From assembly GCA_945905745.1 (NCBI GenBank), contig CAMDQF010000015.1, forward strand, positions 1 through 40,186: a stretch of DNA of 40,186 nucleotides, given 5' to 3'. The position numbers and the translations under genes are program-made. Shown here in pieces: positions 8,760 to 16,728 of this stretch. The notes beneath the pieces are model-generated. The model was not told the origin of the DNA. It did no database searches and worked only from the letters and a program-made list of their open reading frames with translations. Position 1 is the stretch's first letter. The number at the start of each line of letters is the position of its first letter. This DNA comes from Litorilinea aerophila (lineage in GTDB: Bacteria > Chloroflexota > Anaerolineae > Caldilineales > Caldilineaceae).

Positions 8760-9811
8760 CCGTGTACCCGCCGAGCCGCGGCAATCAGATCAGCTACCTC
8801 GACCTCCCGCCCGGGCGCGGGGCCAAAGGGATCGCTGACGCCTGCCGGGTCTGCACTGAGGGTGCGCAGGGTGGTCAGGACACAGTGGGGCAGCACATTC
8901 AGATTGTAGCCTCCTTCCAGCGTGGCTACCAGCCGCCCGCCGCAGAGTTCGTCGGCCAGGGCCATCAATTCCCCAACCAGCGCCGCGTAGCCCGTCACAC
9001 TCAACCGCTCCTGGGCCAGCGGGTCCATCCAGTGGGCGTCGTAGCCCGCCGAGAGCAGAATCATCTCCGGATGGAAGCGGCGGGCGATGGGTGCAAGCAC
9101 CTGGCGAAAGGCGGCCAGATAGCCAGCATCCCCCACGCCAGGAGGGAAGGGAAGGTTGACGGTGTAGCCCTCGCCCAGCCCTGCCCCCGTCTCGTCCAAA
9201 CTGCCGCTGCCCGGATAGTAGGGGAATTGGTGGGTGTTGAAGACCAGAACCGACGGATCATCCCAGAACATCTCTTGGGTTCCATTGCCGTGATGAACGT
9301 CGAAATCGACAATCAGCACCCGTTCCAGCCCGTGGGCTTTTTGGGCGTGACGGGCAGCAATCGCCACATTGCCAAAGAGACAGAAACCCATCCCCGTGTG
9401 GGGTCGGGCGTGGTGGCCCGGCGGGCGCACCAGGGCAAAACCGTTGTCAGCCTGCCCACTCAGCACAGCATCGGTCACGGCCAGCAGCCCGCCTGCCGCC
9501 AACAGGCTGGCCTGCCAGGTCGCCCCCAGCACATAGGTGTCCGGGTCCACCCGTCCGCCACCCCGGGCCGCCATCTGCTCTAACCCTTCCACATATTTTG
9601 CCGTGTGTACGGCGGTGATGGCCTCAATCGGCGCGGGTCGGCTCTCCACCCGCAGCAGCCGGGTCAGAATGCCGTCACCGTTGCGGTCACGGTCAGCTTC
9701 CAACAGATTCCACGTGCCCGCCAGCCGCGCCGAATTTTCCGGGTGGCCGTAATAGGTGTGTTGCAGGTTGAAGGGGTCGTAGACGAGGGCGGTGGTCATT
9801 GGGTCACTCAC
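8741..9811 (-). CDS. Histone deacetylase / acetoin utilization (AcuC-like) family protein
   Basis: 'FALVRPPGHHARPHTGMGFCLFGNVAIAARHA...VLIVDFDVHHGNGTQEMFWDDPSVLVFNTHQFPYYPGSG'. Confidence 0.95.
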   Translation of the reverse strand: MSDPMTTALVYDPFNLQHTYYGHPENSARLAGTWNLLEADRDRNGDGILTRLLRVESRPAPIEAITAVHTAKYVEGLEQMAARGGGRVDPDTYVLGATWQASLLAAGGLLAVTDAVLSGQADNGFALVRPPGHHARPHTGMGFCLFGNVAIAARHAQKAHGLERVLIVDFDVHHGNGTQEMFWDDPSVLVFNTHQFPYYPGSGSLDETGAGLGEGYTVNLPFPPGVGDAGYLAAFRQVLAPIARRFHPEMILLSAGYDAHWMDPLAQERLSVTGYAALVGELMALADELCGGRLVATLEGGYNLNVLPHCVLTTLRTLSADPAGVSDPFGPAPGREVEVADLIAAARRVHGVNSNQ

Positions 9812-10259
9812 TCTCCGGCGTGGATAACTGCACAGACAGCCAGGCCAGGCAATCGCCGGGCGTGCCGATGGGGAAGGGGACAGCCGCTTTTAACGGCTCG
9901 TTGTCCAGGAAATGCTGCCGATCTAAAGTGACAAAATAATCGACTTCTGCTTGCCAGGCAGCCGCGATCACTTTCGCGTCATTGGTGTAGCTGAGTAACG
10001 CAAGAGATTGCTCCTCGCGTGCCTGTTCCGCCGCCGGGACGATCTCCAAACGGGTGTCGTCCAATAGCATCACCAATTCCCCGACCCGCCCTCCGGCCTT
10101 GCGCCGTACTACGCTATCGGTCTCCGCCAGGACGTGACTGCTCACCGTTGCGCGGATGGCATTTGCCTCGGACAATTTCAGAAGTTCTCGCCCGCCGCCC
10201 GTTGCAGACCAGAGCGCAGAAAAGATGGCGCTGGTGTCCAGGAAAATTCTAGGCGGCAT
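9804..10259 (-). CDS. PIN-domain protein (VapC-like putative toxin)
   Basis: 'RIFLDTSAIFSALWSATGG' start, 'YTNDAKVIAAAWQAEVDYFVTLDRQHF' PIN acidic residues. Confidence 0.85.
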   Translation of the reverse strand: MPPRIFLDTSAIFSALWSATGGGRELLKLSEANAIRATVSSHVLAETDSVVRRKAGGRVGELVMLLDDTRLEIVPAAEQAREEQSLALLSYTNDAKVIAAAWQAEVDYFVTLDRQHFLDNEPLKAAVPFPIGTPGDCLAWLSVQLSTPESE

Positions 10260-10515
10260 AGCTCTCTTCGCGCTCCTCCCGCAAAGCGAGCAGCATACTT
10301 TCTAATGTCTCTCCCCTGGCCCGGAGTTCGTCCGCAATTTTCTCGGCCAGATCGTCGATCCGGGAAGCGCGCGGGCTGAGAACGAAGACGCCGCCCAAAT
10401 CAATAATCGTAAATTCAGTCCCGGTGGTCAATGCGTATTTTTCTCGGAACGGTTTGGGAAATGTGAGTTGCCCCCGCTGGGCCATTTGTAATGAGTCTGT
10501 CCTGATTACAGGCAT
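10249..10515 (-). CDS. AbrB/SpoVT/MazE-type antitoxin
   Basis: 'MPVIRTDSLQMAQRGQLTFPKPFREKYALTTGTEFTIIDLGGVFVLSP' SpoVT-AbrB fold; overlaps the PIN gene. Confidence 0.85.
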   Translation of the reverse strand: MPVIRTDSLQMAQRGQLTFPKPFREKYALTTGTEFTIIDLGGVFVLSPRASRIDDLAEKIADELRARGETLESMLLALREEREESYAA

Positions 10516-10629
10516 ACCACTTCTCCTTTTCGTTCGCACATCTGATTATCTGATTATCAGTATATGGCGGAGGCGGGTTTCTGTCAAGCGTATCTGCGAT
10601 ATGCCATCGAGCAGTCACACGTATTGTGC

Positions 10630-10795
10630 AATTCCTTCCTGGAACTGTAATGGTCAACGACATCATAAAAAGAGATTTGGACGCTGATTCACGCGGATAG
10701 ACGCTGATCCAGAGGAAAAAATCTGCGTTTATCTGCGTTCATCCGCGTCCAAAATTTCACCATCTCGTTGACCACTACAAATTCCTTCCTGGAAC
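10630..10795. mobile_element. TGTA...TACA element E1 (134 bp) with 16-bp target-site-like duplication
   Basis: Direct repeats AATTCCTTCCTGGAAC at 10630-10645 and 10780-10795. Insert 10646-10779 has terminal inverted repeats TGTAATGGTCAACGA / TCGTTGACCACTACA (14/15). Confidence 0.9.
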
Positions 10796-11643
10796 GCTTC
10801 GTTATCGTTGTGTTCCAGGCCAAAGATCGCTTCTTCCAGCGCGAAAATGCCCCGGTAGAAATGGACTCTTTCCAATGCGGTTTCCATCGCCGGGTAGACG
10901 TCGTAGCAGCGACGATAGAAATCTTCGCCGTAGGAGACATACAGCCCGGCGAAATCCGCGGCGGGGTCGCCCAGGCCGGTGAAGCTGAAATCGAGAATGC
11001 CGGTGATGGAGAGCGTTTCTGGGTCGTGCAGCAGATTGCCCGTGCCAAAGTCGCCGTGGCGGAGAGTAGGGGTGTAGGGGTGGCGATCCGCGTTGACAAA
11101 ATAGCGCTCGAAATGGGCGGTCACCCCGGCCTGGGCGTCGGGCCGCATATAGCCGTATAGATTGGCCTGGATGCGTGTGTAGAGGTCGGCCATATCCGCC
11201 GGACTGTCGGCCACAGGCTGGCCGCTGGGGACAATCTGATCGGGTGGGGTGTGGTGGAGTTCCCGCAGAAAGCCCGCCAACTGACCCGCCATCCGCGCCA
11301 GACCGTCGGAATCGTTGATAGCCTGGAACGCTTCCCGCCAGAGGGGTTGGCCGGGGACCAGCGGGTAGCCCATAAAGACTTCGCCCAGGACAGCGCTTTC
11401 TGTGTGGACAAAGGCGGGTTGCGGAATCGGCAATGAAATGTGGGGTTGGAACCGGTGCAGCAGTTCGACTTCCCGGCGCATGGTCTCGATGGCCGGGGCG
11501 ACTTTGGCAAAGCGAAAGATGAAGGCGTCGTTGACGACGAGAACGTCGTTGTACTGGCCGTCGCGGTTAAGGACGGCGGATTCGATGGAGAAATCTGGGT
11601 AGCAGTGATGAATTTGCTGGGTGTAGGAAGTGATTTTGTCCAT
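10729..11643 (-). CDS. Aminoglycoside phosphotransferase (APH)-family kinase
   Basis: 'LRHGDFGTGNLLHDPETLSITGILDFSFTGLGDPAADFAGL' APH catalytic and DFG-like motif. The 3' end lies inside element E1. Confidence 0.88.
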   Translation of the reverse strand: MDKITSYTQQIHHCYPDFSIESAVLNRDGQYNDVLVVNDAFIFRFAKVAPAIETMRREVELLHRFQPHISLPIPQPAFVHTESAVLGEVFMGYPLVPGQPLWREAFQAINDSDGLARMAGQLAGFLRELHHTPPDQIVPSGQPVADSPADMADLYTRIQANLYGYMRPDAQAGVTAHFERYFVNADRHPYTPTLRHGDFGTGNLLHDPETLSITGILDFSFTGLGDPAADFAGLYVSYGEDFYRRCYDVYPAMETALERVHFYRGIFALEEAIFGLEHNDNEAFQEGICSGQRDGEILDADERR

Positions 11644-13319
11644 CAGAAATCCAAAAACTGTGGCCGAAAAACCCACCCCCCATCCCCCCGGAAGCGCAGG
11701 TCGAAGTCATCTTCCCCCGCGCCCAGCACCAGTAAACGGCTGTGACGCTGCACTGGACCGGCGAATTCCACAGCCAGCGGCGCAGTCGTCTCCGCCTTCC
11801 CACTGGGACCGGAGGTGCGGGCCACGTGCAGGGTTTCCCCATCCCAGACCAGTGTGACGCCCCCTTCCCCCACGGGCAAATCCACCAGCGCCCACCAGCC
11901 CCAGTCGTCGGACCAGGCGCGGGCGAGGCGGAGAGACTGGTCGGTCCACTGGGGACTGGGAAGCGGGGACTGGAGACTGGGCAAACGTTCTTCCCAATCC
12001 CCAGTCCCCGCTTCCCAATCTCCAATCACAAACTCCGCCTCCCCTTCCCAGCGGGCTTCGTTTACGCCGTCGTCGCTGTGACGGGCAAGCTGGGCCGCGG
12101 CTTGCAGCGCGGCGGCAAAATCGGCCAGGGCTGCGGGCTGTTCGTCCAACTCCCGGCGGGCGCGGATGAGCACTTCGGCGCAGAGGCGCACAGCCGGGTA
12201 GTGTTCGGCCAGAGAAAAGCCGTGGGGCTGGCGACGCAGATGAGCGGCCAGACTGGTCAGATAGGCCCGGCTGCTGCGAGCCAGGGCGGGGGCGGTATCG
12301 GAACGGCTCTCCACATAAAAGGGCGCAAAGGCCGGGGGCAATTGTCCGTTGCCCTTTTCAGCCAGACGGCGCAGGTGTTCCAGCAGAGAGCGGCTGCGGG
12401 CTGGCTCATACAGGTCGAAGGCTTCCACTAGAGCGGGAACCGATGCCAGCAGCCCATCCGCGGGCGCATCGCCCCCGCGCAGACGGATAAGCTGGCGGGC
12501 CGCGGTCTGTTTGGCCTGATCCGCAGCCCGGTTGAACGCGGGATCCGGCGTCCATAGGCGGCCCCGTTGGGTGATGCGCTGCCAGACGTTCTGGGTCAGG
12601 TTGAAGGCCCGATCGATGTCCCGCTGGGCCAAAAAGCCGTTCCAGGCCATCTGCTCGCCCACTTCGCTGACCGTCAGAATCAGCGGCAGATCCACCTGAC
12701 CCGCCACCAGCACGTGATAGAGCAGGTGGGCACGGGATTCGTCGGGGAAGGAGACCCGATCGGGCTGCCCGTCCGCCGCGCCAAAGACCCGGGTACTCTC
12801 GGCGTTCTGCTGTTCGTGGACGCCCCGGGCTTGGCCGGGCAGGCTCTGGGCCACCAACAGGCCGTCCACCATCCGCTGCTCCAACGGCTCGCCCCAGTCG
12901 ATCTCCACGGCGATTTGCAGCAGCCGGTCCCCTTCGGCCTGACATTCCAACTGCCAGAGGACCGAGCGGTCTTCGTTGCTGCCCATCGGCGCATAGGTGC
13001 GTTTGCTGATAATCACCCCTTCCGCGCCGTAGATTGTCTCCTGATAGCCGGGATAAAAACGCGCGGCCAGGGGCAGCACATCCTCCATCGATTCGGCGCT
13101 GATGCCCTGGCTGGTGTAGATGGGCGCGGCAATGGAGAGGGTGATGGAGCGGGCGTAGGGCCGGTTCTGGCGGGAAAAGTCCAGGTCGTGGAGGTCGCTG
13201 TTGCGGTCGCTGAAGTAACGGACATCCGGGTTGGCGCGCAAAAAGCGGGCATCGGGGGCGATGTCGTCGTAGTCGAAGGTCTCTGGACGGTCAAGGATGG
13301 GGCTGGTGCGTTCAGGCAT
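11643..13319 (-). CDS. Uncharacterised protein; glycosidase-like in parts, function not assigned
   Basis: Long continuous ORF starting MPERTSPILDRPETFDYDDIAPDARFLRANPDVRYFSDRNSDLHDLD, 1-nt overlap with the downstream APH gene; no motif I can name confidently. Confidence 0.7.
   Translation of the reverse strand: MPERTSPILDRPETFDYDDIAPDARFLRANPDVRYFSDRNSDLHDLDFSRQNRPYARSITLSIAAPIYTSQGISAESMEDVLPLAARFYPGYQETIYGAEGVIISKRTYAPMGSNEDRSVLWQLECQAEGDRLLQIAVEIDWGEPLEQRMVDGLLVAQSLPGQARGVHEQQNAESTRVFGAADGQPDRVSFPDESRAHLLYHVLVAGQVDLPLILTVSEVGEQMAWNGFLAQRDIDRAFNLTQNVWQRITQRGRLWTPDPAFNRAADQAKQTAARQLIRLRGGDAPADGLLASVPALVEAFDLYEPARSRSLLEHLRRLAEKGNGQLPPAFAPFYVESRSDTAPALARSSRAYLTSLAAHLRRQPHGFSLAEHYPAVRLCAEVLIRARRELDEQPAALADFAAALQAAAQLARHSDDGVNEARWEGEAEFVIGDWEAGTGDWEERLPSLQSPLPSPQWTDQSLRLARAWSDDWGWWALVDLPVGEGGVTLVWDGETLHVARTSGPSGKAETTAPLAVEFAGPVQRHSRLLVLGAGEDDFDLRFRGDGGWVFRPQFLDF
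11954..12020. repeat. GGGGACTGG-type palindromic repeat inside a CDS (28-bp arms, 25/28 paired, 11-nt loop)
   Basis: GACTGGGAAGCGGGGACTGGAGACTGGG (11954-11981) / CCCAATCCCCAGTCCCCGCTTCCCAATC (11993-12020). Confidence 0.93.
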
Positions 13320-13345
13320 TGGGCAAGAACTCCGGGGTTTGTATT

Positions 13346-13486
13346 GCGTATTGCGTATTTCGTAAACGGATGGCGTTGGTTCTACTTTCCAGAATGGCCT
13401 GTAGTGACGAACTTTTGCTGGCATTGCCCAACCCGGTTTTCCCAGTCGCGCCTCAATCGTCACTACCTACGAAATACGCAATACGC
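13346..13486. repeat. Nested palindromes: outer 19-bp GCGTATTGCGTATTTCGTA inverted repeat, inner 10-bp GTAGTGACGA inverted repeat
   Basis: Outer 13346-13364 / 13468-13486 perfect; inner 13401-13410 / 13457-13466 perfect. Confidence 0.93.
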
Positions 13487-13487
13487 A

Positions 13488-15029
13488 TTACGCCTCTTTC
13501 ACCCCCGCCATCAACAGCCCCAGCCCCTCCCGGGTAGCGTCGTCCCGGTCCACAATGTCGATGATTTCGCCTTTGTACATCACCGCGATGCGGTCGGAGA
13601 GGGCGAGGATTTCATCCAGCTCCGAGCTGACCAGCACAACTGCCACCCCCTCATCCCGCTTGGCGACGATCTGCTGGTGGATGAATTCGATGGAGCCGAC
13701 GTCGATGCCCCGGGTAGGCTGGGCTGCGATGAGCAGTTGAATCGGGCGGCTGAATTCACGAGCGACGACCATTTTTTGCTGGTTGCCGCCGGAAAGACTC
13801 CCCCCGCTCAGATGAACGGAAGGGGTACGCACGTCGAATTTTTCCACCAGCGCTTTGGCATTGGCTTCGATAGCCGCGCGGTTGATAGTAACCCCTCTGG
13901 CAAAGGGGGGCTGGTAATAGGTGTTCAGCACCAGATTGTCGGCGATGGGGTAGCCATCCACCATTCCGTGGGCGTGGCGGTCTTCAGGGATGTGGCAGCT
14001 CTGCCCCTCTTCGGTGATGCGCCGCGGGCTGGCGTTGGTCATATCTTTGCCGCCGATGCGGATTGTGCCCCCTTTGGCTGCGCGCAGACCAGTGAGGACT
14101 TCCACCAGTTCGGTCTGCCCGTTGCCCTGGACACCGGCCACCCCCACAATCTCCCCGGCGTGGACAGAGAGAGAGACGCCCGCCAGAGCCGGTTCGCCCA
14201 AATCGGTGGAAGCAAAAACATCGGTCATCTCCAGAATCGCCTTGCCTGGATGGGCGTCTGATTTCGCCACTTCCAGAATCACATCCCGCCCCACCATCAG
14301 GCTGGCGAGGGTAGCCTGAGTGGCGGTCTTGGGGTCGGCTTCGCCCACGACTTCGCCCCGACGCAGGACGCCGATGCGATCCGCTACCCGCAGCACTTCT
14401 TTGAGTTTGTGGGTGATGAAAATAATCGACTTGCCCTGCTTGCGCAAGAGGTCCATCACCGCAAAAAGTCCTTCGATCTCCTGGGGGGTGAGGACGGCGG
14501 TCGGCTCGTCCAGAATCAGAATGTCGGCCTGGCGGTAGAGGGCTTTGATGATCTCCACCCGCTGGCGCACGCCCACAGGCAGATCCTCCACCAGCGCGTA
14601 GGGGTCCATCGCCATATTGTAGCGTTCGGATAATTCTGTGATACGGGCGGCCGCGGCTTCCCGGTTGAGAAAAGCGCCGCGCACGCTCTCGCTGCCCAGC
14701 ATCACATTGTCCACCACACTCATCACCGGCACTAGCTGGAAGTGCTGATGCACCATCCCGATGCCCAGGGCAATGGCGTCTTTGGGCGAACGCATCTGTA
14801 CCGGCTTGCCGTTGACCAGAATTTCGCCCTCCGTGGGTTGATAGAGGCCGTAGATGATATTCATCAGCGTGGATTTGCCCGCGCCATTTTCGCCCAGCAG
14901 AGCCAGAATTTCTCCCCGGTGCAGGGTCAGGTTGACGTTCTGGTTGGCGACGACGCCGGGAAAGCGTTTGGTGATGTTGCGGGCTTCGAGTACGGGTGTT
15001 TGTTCCACGGCAGGGTTTGCTCCTGGCAT
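13488..15029 (-). CDS. ABC transporter ATP-binding protein, sugar/nucleoside (NupA/RbsA-like) with two ATPase domains
   Basis: Walker A 'LLGENGAGKSTLMNIIYGLYQPTEGEI', 'ILDEPTAVLTPQE', second degenerate domain 'LSGGNQQKMVVAREFSRPIQLLIAAQPTRGIDVGSIEFIH'. Confidence 0.95.
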   Translation of the reverse strand: MPGANPAVEQTPVLEARNITKRFPGVVANQNVNLTLHRGEILALLGENGAGKSTLMNIIYGLYQPTEGEILVNGKPVQMRSPKDAIALGIGMVHQHFQLVPVMSVVDNVMLGSESVRGAFLNREAAAARITELSERYNMAMDPYALVEDLPVGVRQRVEIIKALYRQADILILDEPTAVLTPQEIEGLFAVMDLLRKQGKSIIFITHKLKEVLRVADRIGVLRRGEVVGEADPKTATQATLASLMVGRDVILEVAKSDAHPGKAILEMTDVFASTDLGEPALAGVSLSVHAGEIVGVAGVQGNGQTELVEVLTGLRAAKGGTIRIGGKDMTNASPRRITEEGQSCHIPEDRHAHGMVDGYPIADNLVLNTYYQPPFARGVTINRAAIEANAKALVEKFDVRTPSVHLSGGSLSGGNQQKMVVAREFSRPIQLLIAAQPTRGIDVGSIEFIHQQIVAKRDEGVAVVLVSSELDEILALSDRIAVMYKGEIIDIVDRDDATREGLGLLMAGVKEA

Positions 15030-15056
15030 TGACAACGGCGAGTTTTGTGCTATACT
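15029..15056 (+). promoter_or_regulatory. Putative sigma70-type promoter (TTGACA-16-TATACT), antisense to the resident operon
   Basis: TTGACA 15029-15034, 16-nt spacer, TATACT 15051-15056 on + strand. Confidence 0.45.
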
Positions 15057-15174
15057 ACAGGCAGAGAGATCGGGTGGTCTATTGACGTCAGCGGTATCCA
15101 TTCCGTGGCTGTAGGTAGACATTAGCTCCCAGAACGAAAGGGACCCCCCGATCTTTTTTGTTGGGTGCTTCTAT

Positions 15175-15363
15175 CTACTTTAGCGGCGGAATCCCGAGAT
15201 CGGCGCAGATTTTCTTGGCAAGAATGTCACCGATTTCTGTATGTCTTGGGACAGCAGAGCGTCGGTTCAGCGCTGGGTTGTGCCACCAGGAATGACGCCC
15301 TCCTTCACGCAGTAACTCGCATCCCTGAGAACGAAGATGTTTTTCGAGTTCCCTGCGTTTCAT
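15175..15363 (-). CDS. hicA: HicA-family mRNA interferase toxin
   Basis: MKRRELEKHLRSQGCELLREGGRHSWWHNPALNRRSAVPRHTEIGDILAKKICADLGIPP: HicA dsRBD-like fold with catalytic GxHxxW-type region. Confidence 0.93.
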   Translation of the reverse strand: MKRRELEKHLRSQGCELLREGGRHSWWHNPALNRRSAVPRHTEIGDILAKKICADLGIPPLK

Positions 15364-15572
15364 ACGGTAATCCGTTCCTCCTGATAGTCTTGGCCCGCGG
15401 CCAACAACGCATCCTCGCGATTCATTTCCAGCGCTTCCTGCAAAGTGACACGCAGGCTATCTATCAGTTCCTCGCGGGTAGCTTCCTGGCAATTCACCCC
15501 AGGCACTTCTTCAATCCACCCAATCCACCACTTCCCGTCCCGCTTTACAATTGCTTTATATTCGTTGCGCAT
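15360..15572 (-). CDS. hicB: HicB-family antitoxin
   Basis: 'YKAIVKRDGKWWIGWIEEVPGVNCQEATREELIDSLRVTLQEALE' HicB signature; overlaps hicA by 4 nt. Confidence 0.92.
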   Translation of the reverse strand: MRNEYKAIVKRDGKWWIGWIEEVPGVNCQEATREELIDSLRVTLQEALEMNREDALLAAGQDYQEERITV

Positions 15573-15674
15573 AGGTGTTTTCTCTCCTCGCAGCCAAAAT
15601 CACCGGCTTTTACCCCACCTTCAACACTCATCAGCCCCATCACATCCCCACCCAATTCCCAATACTCCAATCCC

Positions 15675-16724
15675 CTACTCTGTCCCCCCCTCCGTCTCAT
15701 AGACCTTCCCCTCAGCCGCGGGGGGACGCACACGCCCCACAAAGCCGGAGACGGCCACAATCGTCACAATATAGGGCAGCATCGAAATGAACTGACGGGG
15801 AACATTCGTCACCCCGGCCAGGAGCAGCTCGTTCTGTAACGCCTGGGTATAGCCGAAAAGGGTGGCCGCGCCCAGCGCGCCAAAGGGATTCCAGTTGCCG
15901 AAGATCATCGCGGCCAAGGAGATGAAGCCCCGGCCTGCGGTCATCCCCTCCTGAAACTGGCCCACGGCTTCCAGCACCAGATAGCCCCCGGCCAGCCCGG
16001 CCAGCATCCCGCCGATGGTTGTGTTGACGTAGCGGTAGCGGTTGACGTTGATGCCCACCGTGTCGGCGGCCCGGGGATGCTCGCCCACAGCCCGGGTGCG
16101 CAGACCCCAGCGAGTGTAGAAAAGGGCCACGTGGACGACCACCACCAGCAGCAGCGCCAGATAGGTGAGAGGTGGGTTATCGAACAACACCGGTCCGACA
16201 ACGGGAATTTCCGAGAGACCCGGAATAGCGACCGATGAGAACTTGCCCTGGGCGATGGCATCACGGTCGTAGAGGTAAGCAGAAATACCGGCTGCCAAAA
16301 TGATAATGACCGTGCCGGAGATGATCTGATCCATGCGGAAGCGAATGGAGAGGGTGGCGTGGAGCAGCCCCATCAGCCCGCCTACAGCAAGCGCAATCAA
16401 TACACTGAAGAGCAGGCTGTTCATCAGCGGCCAGTCATTGGTGTTGGTCTTGGCCACAAAACCCGCAAAGGCCCCGGCCAACATCATCCCTTCAATACCG
16501 ATATTGATGATGCCGGAGCGCTCACAGAGGATACCGCTCAGCGCACCCAGAATCAGGGGAATCGAGGCGCGCAGGGTAAAGTTGAGCGCGCTCACGCCAA
16601 AAAGTACCCGCAGCCAGGTGTATTGGTTGAGGGAAGTCAGGTTGACGAGGACGGCCATCACCACCAGAAAGAGGGCCAACCCCATTGCAATCAGCGAGGA
16701 ACGTTTCCAGAATGTGCTGCCCAT
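15675..16724 (-). CDS. ABC transporter permease, BMP/nucleoside type
   Basis: 'TLRASIPLILGALSGILCERSGIINIGIEGMMLAGAFAGFV' typical of BPD_transp_2 permeases. Confidence 0.93.
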   Translation of the reverse strand: MGSTFWKRSSLIAMGLALFLVVMAVLVNLTSLNQYTWLRVLFGVSALNFTLRASIPLILGALSGILCERSGIINIGIEGMMLAGAFAGFVAKTNTNDWPLMNSLLFSVLIALAVGGLMGLLHATLSIRFRMDQIISGTVIIILAAGISAYLYDRDAIAQGKFSSVAIPGLSEIPVVGPVLFDNPPLTYLALLLVVVVHVALFYTRWGLRTRAVGEHPRAADTVGINVNRYRYVNTTIGGMLAGLAGGYLVLEAVGQFQEGMTAGRGFISLAAMIFGNWNPFGALGAATLFGYTQALQNELLLAGVTNVPRQFISMLPYIVTIVAVSGFVGRVRPPAAEGKVYETEGGTE

Positions 16725-16728
16725 AGGA

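Noticed and set aside
12567-14261. 564-aa plus-strand ORF
   Set aside because: Antisense to two better-supported minus-strand genes and crosses their intergenic repeats; no domain signature.
15165-15839. 224-aa plus-strand ORF opposite hicBA
   Set aside because: The minus-strand frames encode clear HicA and HicB; the plus ORF has no recognisable features.
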